Below, piece by piece: positions 1 through 9,928 of a stretch of DNA of 64,000 bases. A model generated the notes under the pieces. The model ran no database searches and was not told the DNA's origin. It saw only the letters and a list, made by a program, of their open reading frames with translations. A program made the translations under genes and the position numbers. This DNA is from Notospermus geniculatus (lineage: Eukaryota > Nemertea > Pilidiophora > Heteronemertea > Lineidae), in assembly GCA_002633025.1 (NCBI GenBank), contig NMRB01000117.1, positions 372,815-436,814 on the forward strand, read 5' to 3'. Positions within the stretch are counted from its first letter, which is position 1. Each line of letters opens with the position of its first letter.

Positions 1-637
1 GTGGGAAGTGTGGGAGGTGGGTGTGACGCAATCTGAAGGGTGGAATGACGTGGGATGTGAAATGGCGGGTTCTGGGACATCGTGGATTGAACTAGGCAAA
101 CATGCACGGGCCGTAGAATGGAGGGATGAACGAGGCTAACAGGCTAACATGTAATGGTGGAGATGTGAAATGAACTCGGCAAACCTGGCAGAGTGTGGAA
201 TCTATCAGGAAAATGAATGAAAAAGGAAGGAATGGAGTTGGCTACCAAGACTGGAAAGGACACGACAGGACGAATAAAGGGAAGATTGAAAGGGTAAATT
301 TCCGTAACAAATTAGAAGACTGAATACGACCAAGTGAGAGAGAAAGTGGGCACAAGAATGTTGGAATGTGAATGCGTAAATAGTCAGTGACAGAGGGGGA
401 ATTCGTAGGATGGCCATAGGTTGTAAGAGGTGAAATTAAAAAGACTTGAGATGAGTGAAATGAACTGGTCTCCTCCACAGAGCAGACAAATGGCTATTTT
501 GCCTGTCCCAAGCGCCGTCGTGGGCTTTGCTCCACACATCGATTCATAATCCATGAAAACTGGGTAGTGGGTCCAACATTGGGCTCACTCTGAGGACAGG
601 TGCTGTGAAATCGACACGGGGGAGAGAATGTACCTAC

Positions 638-709
638 CTGTATTTCCGCGTTGATATTCATGCCCGTTGTCTTAGAGTTGGACCGTCCAGACCTACCCGA
701 TGCCGCCAT
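638..709 (-). CDS. Possible first coding exon of an unidentified minus-strand gene (copy 1)
   Basis: Reading minus from an ATG at 709, 24 codons (MAASGRSGRS then NSKTTGMNINAEIQ) lead to a consensus donor, CAG|GTAGGT, at 638/637 in phase 0. The start context is good (ATGGCGG). The same exon and donor are intact in the other copy at 20371-20442. The peptide is Ser/Gly/Arg-rich and I do not recognise it. Later exons would lie left of the window. The start is divergent from the cGLR gene about 3.6 kb away. It could be a chance ORF; the main support is the well-formed start plus donor preserved in both copies, but the copies are recent, so conservation is weak evidence. Confidence 0.35.
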
Positions 710-3700
710 GCTACCACCTCTAAGCTCTGGAAAGTCATAATGACAGGTTCTTAGTCATTGTCCTGTACCATCGTCTGCCTAGACTAAACATCGTCCCACG
801 TGCATTCTTAAATTCCTGATAGCTAGACCGATAGCCTTCGCCGCCTATATCAGCCATAAAGACCAACAATTTACGGGATTTCCCCTCAGCCAGAGCAGCT
901 ATTAAACCTCGTTCCTTGGCAACCTGTCTTCACCCACGTTCCGGGAGACACGAGCCCAGTGATGGCGGTTAGCCTTATCGGACAACATTATCAATTACTA
1001 GCTTTCGTAACTATGATTAATAACGCTGTCAGAACTTGATAACAGTAATAATGTCATTTTTCTACAAGACCGATGACAGGCCGGCACAGCCTGAAAGAGG
1101 TACATGTATGATTCAACCAACATCCTGAGGAGGGAATCCACAGGAACGATGTAAATGCCGGACGGTGGTTGACGGTAAAATTGATGATCCATCCAAACAA
1201 GATGAAGAGATTAGTGTTCGGCATTTAGAGCTGCATCAAATACGACATCTTTGGCTCTTACATTATTGGAGGATTTCAACGCAAATCCATCGAGAACATC
1301 AGGCAGGCCCATCGGTAAAACATGCGATTTTCTTAGAATGAATGGTAGAAACTACAGGGAATCTCGTCTACAGCACACGAGTAAAGGCCTGGTAGATTAC
1401 CATCCAGTATTATTGCACAATATGGGGCTCAAGTGGGGTCATGTGGTTCTGGCATGATGGTTAGAAGAAAAGAAGTCAATCTCCAGAATTCACGAATTTT
1501 CGACCCCAACCGGGGTCTTTTTCAAGTGGAACTTTACAATCTGAAACTTCCACAATCTAAAGTTCCACTTGAAAAAGACCCCGGTTGGGGTCGAAAATTC
1601 GTGAATTCTGGAGATTGACTTCTTGCTTATTATCATTTTGTGTGTCAATTTTGTGCTTTTCTGTATCATGGTTAGAAGAAAAATGGGCAATAAATAATAT
1701 TGCCAATTTTGATTCTCATATCGTGCATTACATGTAGTTTCGTCTTTCCGAATGATGTAACCTGGTTATGCAATATAGGTTTCTTTGGCTCTTGACCACC
1801 GGTTCACCTTTTTCTGTGTGTGAAGGGTGCTTGAGGGTTTAAATTTCTTTTAATCTCCTGGATTTAGGCCTGGACGATGAGAGATGACCGCCTGTGATTA
1901 TCCTGCATGTACACGTCAGCGGCTAAAGAGTGTACAGGCAGCAAAACTATACATTTTTTGTGTGCCTTGAATCTGAACTAAGAAATGTTGTTCGTTTCTA
2001 ACCTAACACCCTTATGAATATGGCCCTAAATATCTGCAACAACTTTTGCTCAGCGTGGAGCACATGGCCAGTACTGATCATGAGACGTCGGAGCAATGGA
2101 ATTGTTTCCTTGCATTGTATGAACAAAGTCTAATGGCATTCACTTGTAAAAAGGCAAAAACGAATGGTCATGCGATCTCACTTGAAAAACGGCGGACATG
2201 CCGAGTTCATAAAGTAGATTGTTTTTTTTGTCGGAAGTAACGGTTCTAATGTTCTACACTGGATACTCTCGTGATTAAATGCTGATAATCTATTCGATAT
2301 TCATTTCTTCTTCTAGTGTCTGCTTTGTGGAATAACGTCTGCCAGTGGAGCGTGAGTGCGTCACACGCAACATCCACTGTATATCTCTCTAATCCAGTAA
2401 TTAATTGCATCACCCCTATATTCCAGGCGGCCACAACGCCCCTTAGCTTGCGACTTAACCAACTCATCTGCCGCTGTGACAGGCAAGATCCCGGATACAT
2501 CCTTTAGATTAAGTAACTTGGTCTGTTGGCGATGGGATCGCCTGCGTCCTGTTCAGGAATTCCATTGAGACAGGAAATTATCCATTGTACAGGAAAAAGG
2601 ATGATATTCATGTCTTGCGTATAATTCCATTCCAAGATACTTGTAAAGACAAGACAAACAAGTAAAATATGTCTGCTGAAGGTCGGGTGCGGGAGGGTTA
2701 AAATGATTCCTCTGAGAAAGAATCGCCGAAGGGAAACATTCCGCTTCGGGGATAACGCTTGGTCTCGTCTGTCTGCGTGAGATAACTGTAATATATGGTA
2801 ATAGACGGCCGTGGCCGTCCAGTCCAATACACGGAAAACCTAGAAGTGAAGTTTTTTTTCAGAGTCTATCTGATAATGATTGATAAACAAGTTATTTTTA
2901 TCACACGGTCGTTACATCAAGATATCACTTTGTCCTACTGATCATAACGCTTCTGAAAAAAACAGAACTGTCACGTAACTTACTCGAATTCGTCTTACGA
3001 CTGCATTTTTGCCCATTCCGGCGATTCTCCCACTGTATTGACGCGGTGTTTCAAACGAGAGACGAGGGAAATTTTGGCTGTTAGCATAGTTGATAACGCC
3101 CCCCATAGGAGGAATTACACTTGCCGGCAACGACATTAAATCACTTGGTTATCCCACACATGAGAGGGGTGATGATGAACACTCCGACGACCTCAAGGCT
3201 CAAGCTTGTATGGGTTTACGTGATATAAGAATTGATGGATTGATGACTGAATTACGAGAGTGATTGGTCAATGGGTCGACTAGCAAATGCTTTTACTTTA
3301 GATTTGTACAGCATTTCCTAGTGCATTTATATTGCAAAATTCAAGTTAAAGCATTCACTAGTCTTATTCATATGACCCATTATTTATGATAAAAATCCTT
3401 CCACAAATATGCGCCAGTCCTAAAACGTTTTCAAAGCCGATTTCTTCTCAAAGCCATTTGCCTGTACGAGGCAAGTATTAGGCAACAACGCAGAGTAGGA
3501 AAACTGTATACTTTGCTCTGTCGTTACGTAATCAAAACGTCCAACCCATAAATCAATACATACGTTCTCCCTAACGGACAACTTTTACTTTTACCATTTT
3601 TGAAGATTACCTGCGGGGTTTCAATCATTACTTACCGTTACCTTACCGAATTATACGGATCAATGTTGCGTTTTAAATAGTTTACAACGCTCGCATGCAA

Positions 3701-4322
3701 CTATCGCGTTGTCCAAAAAATGTCCAAGCCTTACCAGGCAACCGCAGAATCTAATTTCCCCGGATCCTGAGAAGGGATCTTCCTACATGAAAAATAGACT
3801 AAAGTCTTCATGTTATCAGTCAAGCCAATCAGAAACTATGTCATTTTTTTGTGCAGATTAGATTCTCTATCAGGAGAGGAAGCCTAGATTCAGAGCTTGC
3901 CTGGTTTGGCCTGGACTTTTTGGGGGGCATCCTGTAGTGGTGATTCGCCTGCCGTTTCACGGATGGCGACAACGAACAACGAATTCTGATTTCTCACTTA
4001 TGCATACATGTAGGCATATGAAGTCAGTTGAAACAACTATTCCCTGAAAACTGGGCCATGGTTGAATGAGTAACATCCTTGTAAATACATTTTTTCATAA
4101 GCGTATTGTCCATTATGGGATTTCCCCTTTGCAGGTGATTTGTAAATGATATGGGTCACATATAATTATCAGGAAAGGCTTGAATGAGTACTTATTATCA
4201 AATCTAGATTAAATTTATACACTTGTCTACAGTGCCCACAGTGACCTGATATGGTCACAGTATCAGTTTGATCGCCGCAAGTGACAGATCGGTCATTCCT
4301 GAGAGCCTAGTACGTCCAGAAG
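710..4322. other. Intergenic region upstream of cGLR copy 1
   Basis: No convincing coding sequence. It includes the foldback insertion at 1472-1667 and, around 1395-1735, sequence related to the foldback in the copy 2 intron (25414-25575): shared features are a tattattgcacaatatggg block and a gcaataatattgcc block. About 186 bp near 1889-2074 has no counterpart in copy 2. The remainder matches 20443-23710 closely. I see no clear TATA box close to the gene start. Confidence 0.6.
1472..1667. mobile_element. Foldback insertion with 65-bp perfect arms and 15-bp flanking repeats
   Basis: Arms 1472-1536 and 1558-1622 are perfect inverted repeats of 65 bp around a 21-bp loop, followed by a 45-bp T-rich tail (1623-1667). 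The unit is flanked by a 15-bp direct repeat, ATGGTTAGAAGAAAA (1457-1471 and 1668-1682). Copy 2 has a single copy of that 15-mer at 21202-21216 and no insert, which is an empty site. The element therefore inserted in copy 1 after the duplication, or was precisely lost from copy 2. The long target duplication is unusual for a small DNA MITE. Confidence 0.9.
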
Positions 4323-7123
4323 ATGAACGGATCAAGAGGAAAGGGATATGCCAAAATGGCAGAGGAAAGCACTGTCAACCTTAAACCGATGAAGCACACT
4401 GATTTCAAACAATTGGAACGAAAGCACCTCAACCGCGTACGGTTCTCACGGATGGAGGAAGAGTACCTGTGCAAGTATTTGCTCTGGGTGGACAAAATGC
4501 ATCGGGTGTCCTCGCAGCAGAGCCGCCCGATAGCTGGTGCAGTTGGCGACATGATGAAGAAAATGGAATCCATGCTACAGCAGCATCCTGCCTTCCCCAA
4601 CGGACGCCTGTTAGAGTGTGGAAGTTTCTACGAAGACACAAAGGTTGGGGAGGCGAACGAGTTCGATTATTTGTACGTCGTGCCAGGGCAGGACAATGTT
4701 GTGGCGGAAAATGTCCAAATCAAGCTGACAAAGCCGGCGAAATCGGACGTCATGGCGAAGGCATTTTACAAGCTTTACCTCTATGGTCGTGTGAATGATG
4801 GCGTTGGAGCTGATCATGGAATCGGCGGTCCTCCAGGAACAACATCAGCCGCAGCCGCAGCCGCACCAGTTGCGAGTAGCGGTGCTGAGATCCATGCATG
4901 GGAACTTCATGGGAAATTCTTTGAAGCAATTGAAACGAATCTTCGCACGATGTTCAATTTGGAAGAAGAAACCGACCGCATGGTGTTAAAAAAGGCTGGA
5001 CCTGCCGTGAAAATAGTTTTGCTTGTAAGTGCTGATGGAGGAAATCACCAGGAGGGTGTAAAACTACCCAAGTTCGTCAAAATCGACATCACACTTGCCT
5101 TGGAAGCGAACACCGACAACATGGATTTAGACGCTACGGTTCTTCGGTCATACGCCAGTTTTCTCCACTCTTTGGATCAGTTGAGGTGCCACTTCGTCCC
5201 TGCTCATGATTACTGGAAGCTTTCCTTCGCCGCCATGGAGAGAAGCCTCATGAACAAAACATCGGCGAGGGACTACAAGGGTGTCTGCTACCGAGCTATT
5301 AAGGTATGAGTTGATTCTTCAAATCCATTGCCCGGTCAGAACAAGAAAACCTTCTGCTTGTCTCCCGTCCATGTCACCTCAAAATGCCATTGAGGAATTC
5401 ATCAGCGTCTTCATTTGGGGAGAAGCCACAGACAAGCAAAAATCTTGGTACGGGTTTCTTTCAAACACAGCGCGACCAAGCACGCGAAAGCGACAAAGGC
5501 TTTGTGGAAACGGGCCTTTAAGGTGCATGATGTCAACTGAAGGATGGTTTCGTACATGCCTCTTGGTACAAGCGTGCTGCTATCGGGAACCACTGTAGTC
5601 TATGGCCCGTATTCTATAACGTTAAGGTCGACCTTAAGTCTATTGAAAAACCATCGAGAACAATAGATTTAAGGTGGACCTTAATGTTTAGGAACGTTCT
5701 AGAATACGGCCCTATGGCTTCCTTGAACCTTGGAGGAATTCCTCCAAGCTTGAACGCAGGTCAGGGGACATGAATATAAGTGTTGTGTAAATGTCATGCC
5801 TATACTACTTGACACAATTCATTTGAACTGTTTCTCTGTTTAAAGGACTTAGAAACACCGCGTACGTAGCCTATAGGCCAAGCACCACGACGGAAGCTAT
5901 TTTCTTGACCTTCAAAGTACACTGTTCACTGATAGCGAAATTGGTCCATCTTGGACATGGTCATTACATTTGTCGTGGGCTTAATCGGCTCCAGTTATCA
6001 GGAATGTTCTGGGTACCACTGTCCCACATTTCGATGTCAATTCAACTTTTATCTTTGTCTGTTCTAGATAATACGAGACCGAGTTGACGTGAAGGATGCC
6101 CTTGGTGACGGTATTCTCTCCTCCTACCCCATCAAAGTGACCCATCTGAAGAAGACACTCTCTTCGTATTTAAACCAGACTGAACAAGAGGAATGGAGCC
6201 GAGAAAATGTCGGACGAAACGTCGTCGAAATCGCGCGGGCAGTCGACAAAGACGGTGAAAGGAACAACCTGATTGGTCTTTTCCTTCGCGATGACAACAT
6301 CGTTGCCGAATCAGACAGATCGTACCTTGAGAGCCGGAGGATACTGAAAGAACTGAAGAGACTGACGAGGGAATACAGGGTTCATGGCCTCGTCAATATT
6401 ATTTTCTGGTTCATAATTTTTTTCTGCTGTATTGGTATCATCAGCATAGAAGCCGTCGTTTGGACCGGTACCGACTGGGTGAAGTTTCACAATGACTGCG
6501 CTTGTTATTATAAGAGGAACATGACGAAGGAGCCACCTTTTCCACTAGATGCCACGTTCCTATTTGTCTATTCAGTTCTAAGTTGGTTGTTACTCCTCAC
6601 AAACCTCATTGCTCTGTGCACGGTACTGAATGCAGGGCAGCTGACTACCATCCACATTCCCCTCTCCCAGTCACCAAAAATATCAACACCACAACTAACG
6701 TTCAAGACTACTGGATTATGCATATTCGACGTGTTCATAGTAGTTGATTTTATCATCGCGAATGGGTGTATTCATCTGGGAGAGTGGTCCACACTGACAA
6801 TGAGCGCGTGGACAATCCGCCTTCTTGCAGGCTTACCGATTGCCCTGTTATTGATTTCCTTCTTATGCAATGCAAAGGGCTGCAGGGTGTTCAAAAGCTA
6901 CAATGCTATATTCTTCTGGTGTGAGTGTTGTTCACAAGGACACCCTCCTTGCAAGAATGTGGAAGTCCCACCCCAGAACGACATCTCGGCAGAAGGCGAA
7001 CAACCAGGAACTTCCGAAGGACTCCCTCGATCATTCCCCTCCTTGGTCAGTATCAACCCAGTCCTTAACACATTGTGGAGGCGGGACACCGCCAGCGCAG
7101 ATGAACTTGACAATGATGCTTGA
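4323..7123 (+). CDS. cGAS-like receptor / Mab-21 nucleotidyltransferase with C-terminal membrane domain, copy 1
   Basis: Two exons: 4323-5303 (donor AAG|GTATGA) and 6068-7123 (acceptor TGTTCTAG), joined in phase 0, giving 678 residues. Residues 95-125 carry the nucleotidyltransferase signature: G100-S101, then E113-F-D115. The third acidic residue is D255, in KIDITLALE. This is the metal-binding triad of cGAS and its relatives. The Mab-21 C-terminal lobe follows (YWKLSFAAMER, then ILSSYPIKVTHLKK in exon 2). After a charged linker come membrane segments near 435-455, 490-512 and 573-594. The region equivalent to the third membrane segment of copy 2 is replaced in frame by an unrelated polar stretch (nt 6625-6710). 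An NxT site in the first loop is also lost here (WTGTDW), while NMT is kept. The cGAS zinc-thumb His-Cys cluster is not evident. Expected role, from family knowledge: nucleic-acid-triggered synthesis of a cyclic di- or trinucleotide. ATG 4356, with a better context, is an alternative start. The membrane fold of this copy may be compromised. Confidence 0.85.
5304..6067 (+). other. Intron of cGLR copy 1
   Basis: A 764-bp GT-AG intron that splits the Mab-21 fold at the same codon as in copy 2. It contains one foldback (5601-5715). It has the empty TA site (5806-5807 in ctatacTActtgac) corresponding to the 529-bp element present in copy 2 at 25648-26176. Confidence 0.85.
5601..5715. mobile_element. 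Foldback element in cGLR copy 1 intron
   Basis: Imperfect inverted arms: gcccgtattcta on the left is mirrored by tagaatacggcc on the right, and an inner ttaaggtcgaccttaa tract is mirrored by aaggtggacctta. It is flanked by a short ctatgg repeat. It sits directly after gtagtcta, exactly where copy 2 carries a different foldback (25414-25575). Confidence 0.75.
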
Positions 7124-7414
7124 ACGAAGCATCTTGAAATATCAAGATCTATTGTAGTCCGAACGGTAGGCCAAAACCCTTGATGGTTCAAGATGAGGGA
7201 AAGAAGTGCAGCAATAACTGCGCAGGTAGATTATCGGTTTTGCACGTTATTTCAACAATGGAGCTGCTGCGTGGATGATATTCCTGCTCACATTATTATA
7301 ATGATGTAATAACAAGAACCTTGTCAAATATGACGAACCTTCAAGAACTTTTTAAGCTTTTGGACGACGGATGCAGCTTCACCTCATCCTGACCGATATG
7401 TTATCGCGAAACAG

Positions 7415-7962
7415 TCAAGACGAGTCACCTCTCCGTTAGTCCGCTAGTTCCAGGGAGTAGAAGGCTTTGTGAATGAACCAGGGGCCACGTTCCCGAAGCC
7501 ATCGTTAGGTTAACGATGTCGTTAAAACGGGGAAAATGCATAGCGTAACGACATCGTTAACCTAACGACGGCTTCGGGAACATGGGTCCAGGACTTTTAC
7601 AAACCAATCTCTTTAGCTTAGTGTACGTAGTGAACTTCAGATGTCGTTCCGTTGGCTGACAAATTCAAGGCAAGGAGGGTAGGCGGGATCAAGACGAGTC
7701 ACCTCTCCGTTAGTCCGCTAGTTCCAGGGAGTAGAAGGCTTTGTGAATGAACCAGGGGCCACGTTCCCGAAGCCATCGTTAGGTTAACGATGTCGTTAAA
7801 ACTGGGAAAATGCATAGCGTAACGACATCGTTAACCTAACGACGGCTTCGGGAACATGGGTCCAGGACTTTTACAAACCAATCTCTTTAGCTTAGTGTAC
7901 GTAGTGAACTTCAGATGTCGTTCCGTTGGCTGACAAATTCAAGGCAAGGAGGATAGGCGGGA
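7415..7962. repeat. 274-bp direct tandem duplication containing a hairpin
   Basis: Units 7415-7688 and 7689-7962 are almost identical, starting tcaagacgagtcacc. Each contains a near-perfect hairpin (about 7488-7583 and 7761-7856) with arms beginning gttcccgaagcc and ending ggcttcgggaac. Copy 2 of the large duplication has a single unit, with its hairpin at 27862-27957, so the local doubling arose in copy 1 or was collapsed in copy 2. Confidence 0.9.
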
Positions 7963-8178
7963 CACTGGCTTTTGAGCGCCTCCTTGAGCCCTATTGTCCA
8001 CCCACATGTGAGGTATCGGATAGGAGCCTCATGTGGGAAAGATGGTTGTTGTATATCGCTTCAACAGGCCTCTTCTAGCCATAGGCCTACTTCACCATTT
8101 TTTTCATGTAGTTACCTAAAGATTCCAGCTTTGTAGAAAGCAAATCTGAGTTTGTACTTGGGCGTGCGGGTTCTATAT

Positions 8179-8281
8179 TAATAGGGAGTTTTCGCAAAGC
8201 CCCCGAAACGCCAACGCGCACGTCTATCCTTTTGTTCGGTGCTCGTCGTGGAATCGAACAATGGGTTTGGCGTTCGCGTTG
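8179..8281. mobile_element. Truncated foldback at right end of duplication copy 1
   Basis: The left arm and loop match 28279-28382. Only the first few bases of the right arm (cgcgttg) are present before unrelated sequence begins at 8282. The complete version is at 28279-28417. Confidence 0.8.
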
Positions 8282-9487
8282 ATTGAAGATGATATTTCGA
8301 CTTCAATACGCTTGATTTACAAAGCCAAGGCTATGATCTAAAAGGTGAGTATCATCTTCGAGTGAGAATGTCAATCAGTGAAGTCCACTTTATCAGATTA
8401 GTCTTACTCAGTTATCAGGTAGCTGATGAAGACACAGTATCAGTGTGGAAACTTGTACCGGGTCCTCGGACCAATAAACAGTTGATCTTCAACAAGGTGT
8501 CGCATTCACTTTCGAAATACTTCAAAAACAGAATAACACGGTAACCTACTACCCATCGAGTTATGAAGAAAGTACAAAAGAGAGAGAACAAAAGAGGGTA
8601 AGAGAGCAAAAGAGAGTATGAGGGTAAGTCAGAGAGCAAAAGCAGCATTCTTCGTCGGGTTTCGCATCCTGACTTGATGACACCTTAGCACGTCGAAGCG
8701 ATGCTAAGAAAACCCAGCGATGTGGAAATGGACTTCATAATCCGAAGAATTCCAAGGATTTCACAACAACAACACAAGAAACCAACTTAGTCGTCCACAG
8801 CTATTTCTAGCGCTGCGGCCAAAGGAACACGTGCTACATTTCAATCAATGTTATCTTGTCCGGCTAAAGGTCAGTATCGATTACTGGTGATTAAATTCCT
8901 GGCGAATGGGAAAGTTCATCGGCGTAAAGAAAAGTCACGGAGCAAGTATTGATCGCCATATTGGTGACGTCATCACGAGCAACTGCCATCAAGGAGGTCA
9001 CGGACATGGTTTCTTCACTTGAATAATTCAATTAGTGGAATGAATGAATGTACATTGTAGTTATGTACACAAGCATGTGCATTAGCATTGGAAGTCACAG
9101 AACGAATCCTGTTAGCCTTTTCTGACCATTGCCTTTCTCCTCTGGTTTTTACCCTTCTTTTTCCTGTATCTTTTTTACCTTGGCCTTTTTACCATTGCCT
9201 TTTTTTACCTGATTCGCAACCACAGAATCTAGCAGCATGAGTACAGACATTGTCGTAGCAATTGATTGCCAAGAAAATGGACAAAGCAGTAGAGAAGATT
9301 GATGCAACATGAACTGACAAGCCTTGAAGAGGCCAGTGACCCCAGGATGTTTATGACGAAGTAAACTGGTTAGAATTTGACCATCGTACACCTGTCTCGT
9401 AACCTTCGATGTCCAAATACGACAGAAACACCTGGAAACCTTCATAATTGGGTACAATTGATTCTGCCTCTCTCGGGGGGGGGGGGT
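8282..9487. other. Spacer right of duplication copy 1, no gene recognised
   Basis: Only short ORFs. It contains a purine-rich simple repeat of aaaagagaga/agagagcaaaag type at about 8565-8640 and low-complexity pyrimidine sequence near 9140-9210. A poly-G run leads into the assembly gap. Confidence 0.5.
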
Positions 9488-9928
9488 NNNNNNNNNNNNN
9501 NNNNNNNNNNNNNNNNNNNNNNNNNNNNNNNNNNNNNNNNNNNNNNNNNNNNNNNNNNNNNNNNNNNNNNNNNNNNNNNNNNNNNNNNNNNNNNNNNNNN
9601 NNNNNNNNNNNNNNNNNNNNNNNNNNNNNNNNNNNNNNNNNNNNNNNNNNNNNNNNNNNNNNNNNNNNNNNNNNNNNNNNNNNNNNNNNNNNNNNNNNNN
9701 NNNNNNNNNNNNNNNNNNNNNNNNNNNNNNNNNNNNNNNNNNNNNNNNNNNNNNNNNNNNNNNNNNNNNNNNNNNNNNNNNNNNNNNNNNNNNNNNNNNN
9801 NNNNNNNNNNNNNNNNNNNNNNNNNNNNNNNNNNNNNNNNNNNNNNNNNNNNNNNNNNNNNNNNNNNNNNNNNNNNNNNNNNNNNNNNNNNNNNNNNNNN
9901 NNNNNNNNNNNNNNNNNNNNNNNNNNNN
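9488..9928. other. Assembly gap (441 N)
   Basis: A run of N preceded by a poly-G stretch. Long X-filled reading frames across it are meaningless. Confidence 0.99.

Larger units (their letters stand above)
1..8281. repeat. Segmental duplication, copy 1 (left end outside window)
   Basis: Positions 1-8281 align nearly continuously with 19734-28382, in coding and non-coding sequence alike. The offset is 19733 at the left and about 20101 at the right because of indels. Copy 1 begins at the window edge, so its true left boundary is not seen. Copy-specific differences include a foldback at 1472-1667, about 186 bp near 1889-2074 missing from copy 2, a replaced stretch in the second cGLR exon, and a 274-bp local tandem duplication at 7415-7962. 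High non-coding similarity argues for a recent event. Confidence 0.95.
7124..8281. other. 3' flank of cGLR copy 1
   Basis: Presumed 3' untranslated and intergenic sequence, with no clear AATAAA signal close to the stop. It contains a 274-bp direct tandem duplication with embedded hairpins (7415-7962) and ends in a truncated foldback. The matching region 27498-28382 of copy 2 has only one 274-bp unit. Confidence 0.6.

Noticed and set aside
4307-4817. Minus and alternative plus frames over the cGLR first exon (also 23770-24205)
   Set aside because: They are shadows of the conserved catalytic frame; only the plus frame from 4323 carries the GS...ExD...D motifs.
4323-5303. Assignment as a non-catalytic Mab-21 developmental protein
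   Set aside because: All three acidic catalytic positions and the GS motif are present, which favours the cGAS-like receptor branch; family phylogeny would settle it.
8219-8270. tRNA-like string on the minus strand (gttcgattccacgac) within the truncated foldback
   Set aside because: There is no A box or cloverleaf; it is loop sequence of the foldback and occurs only with it.
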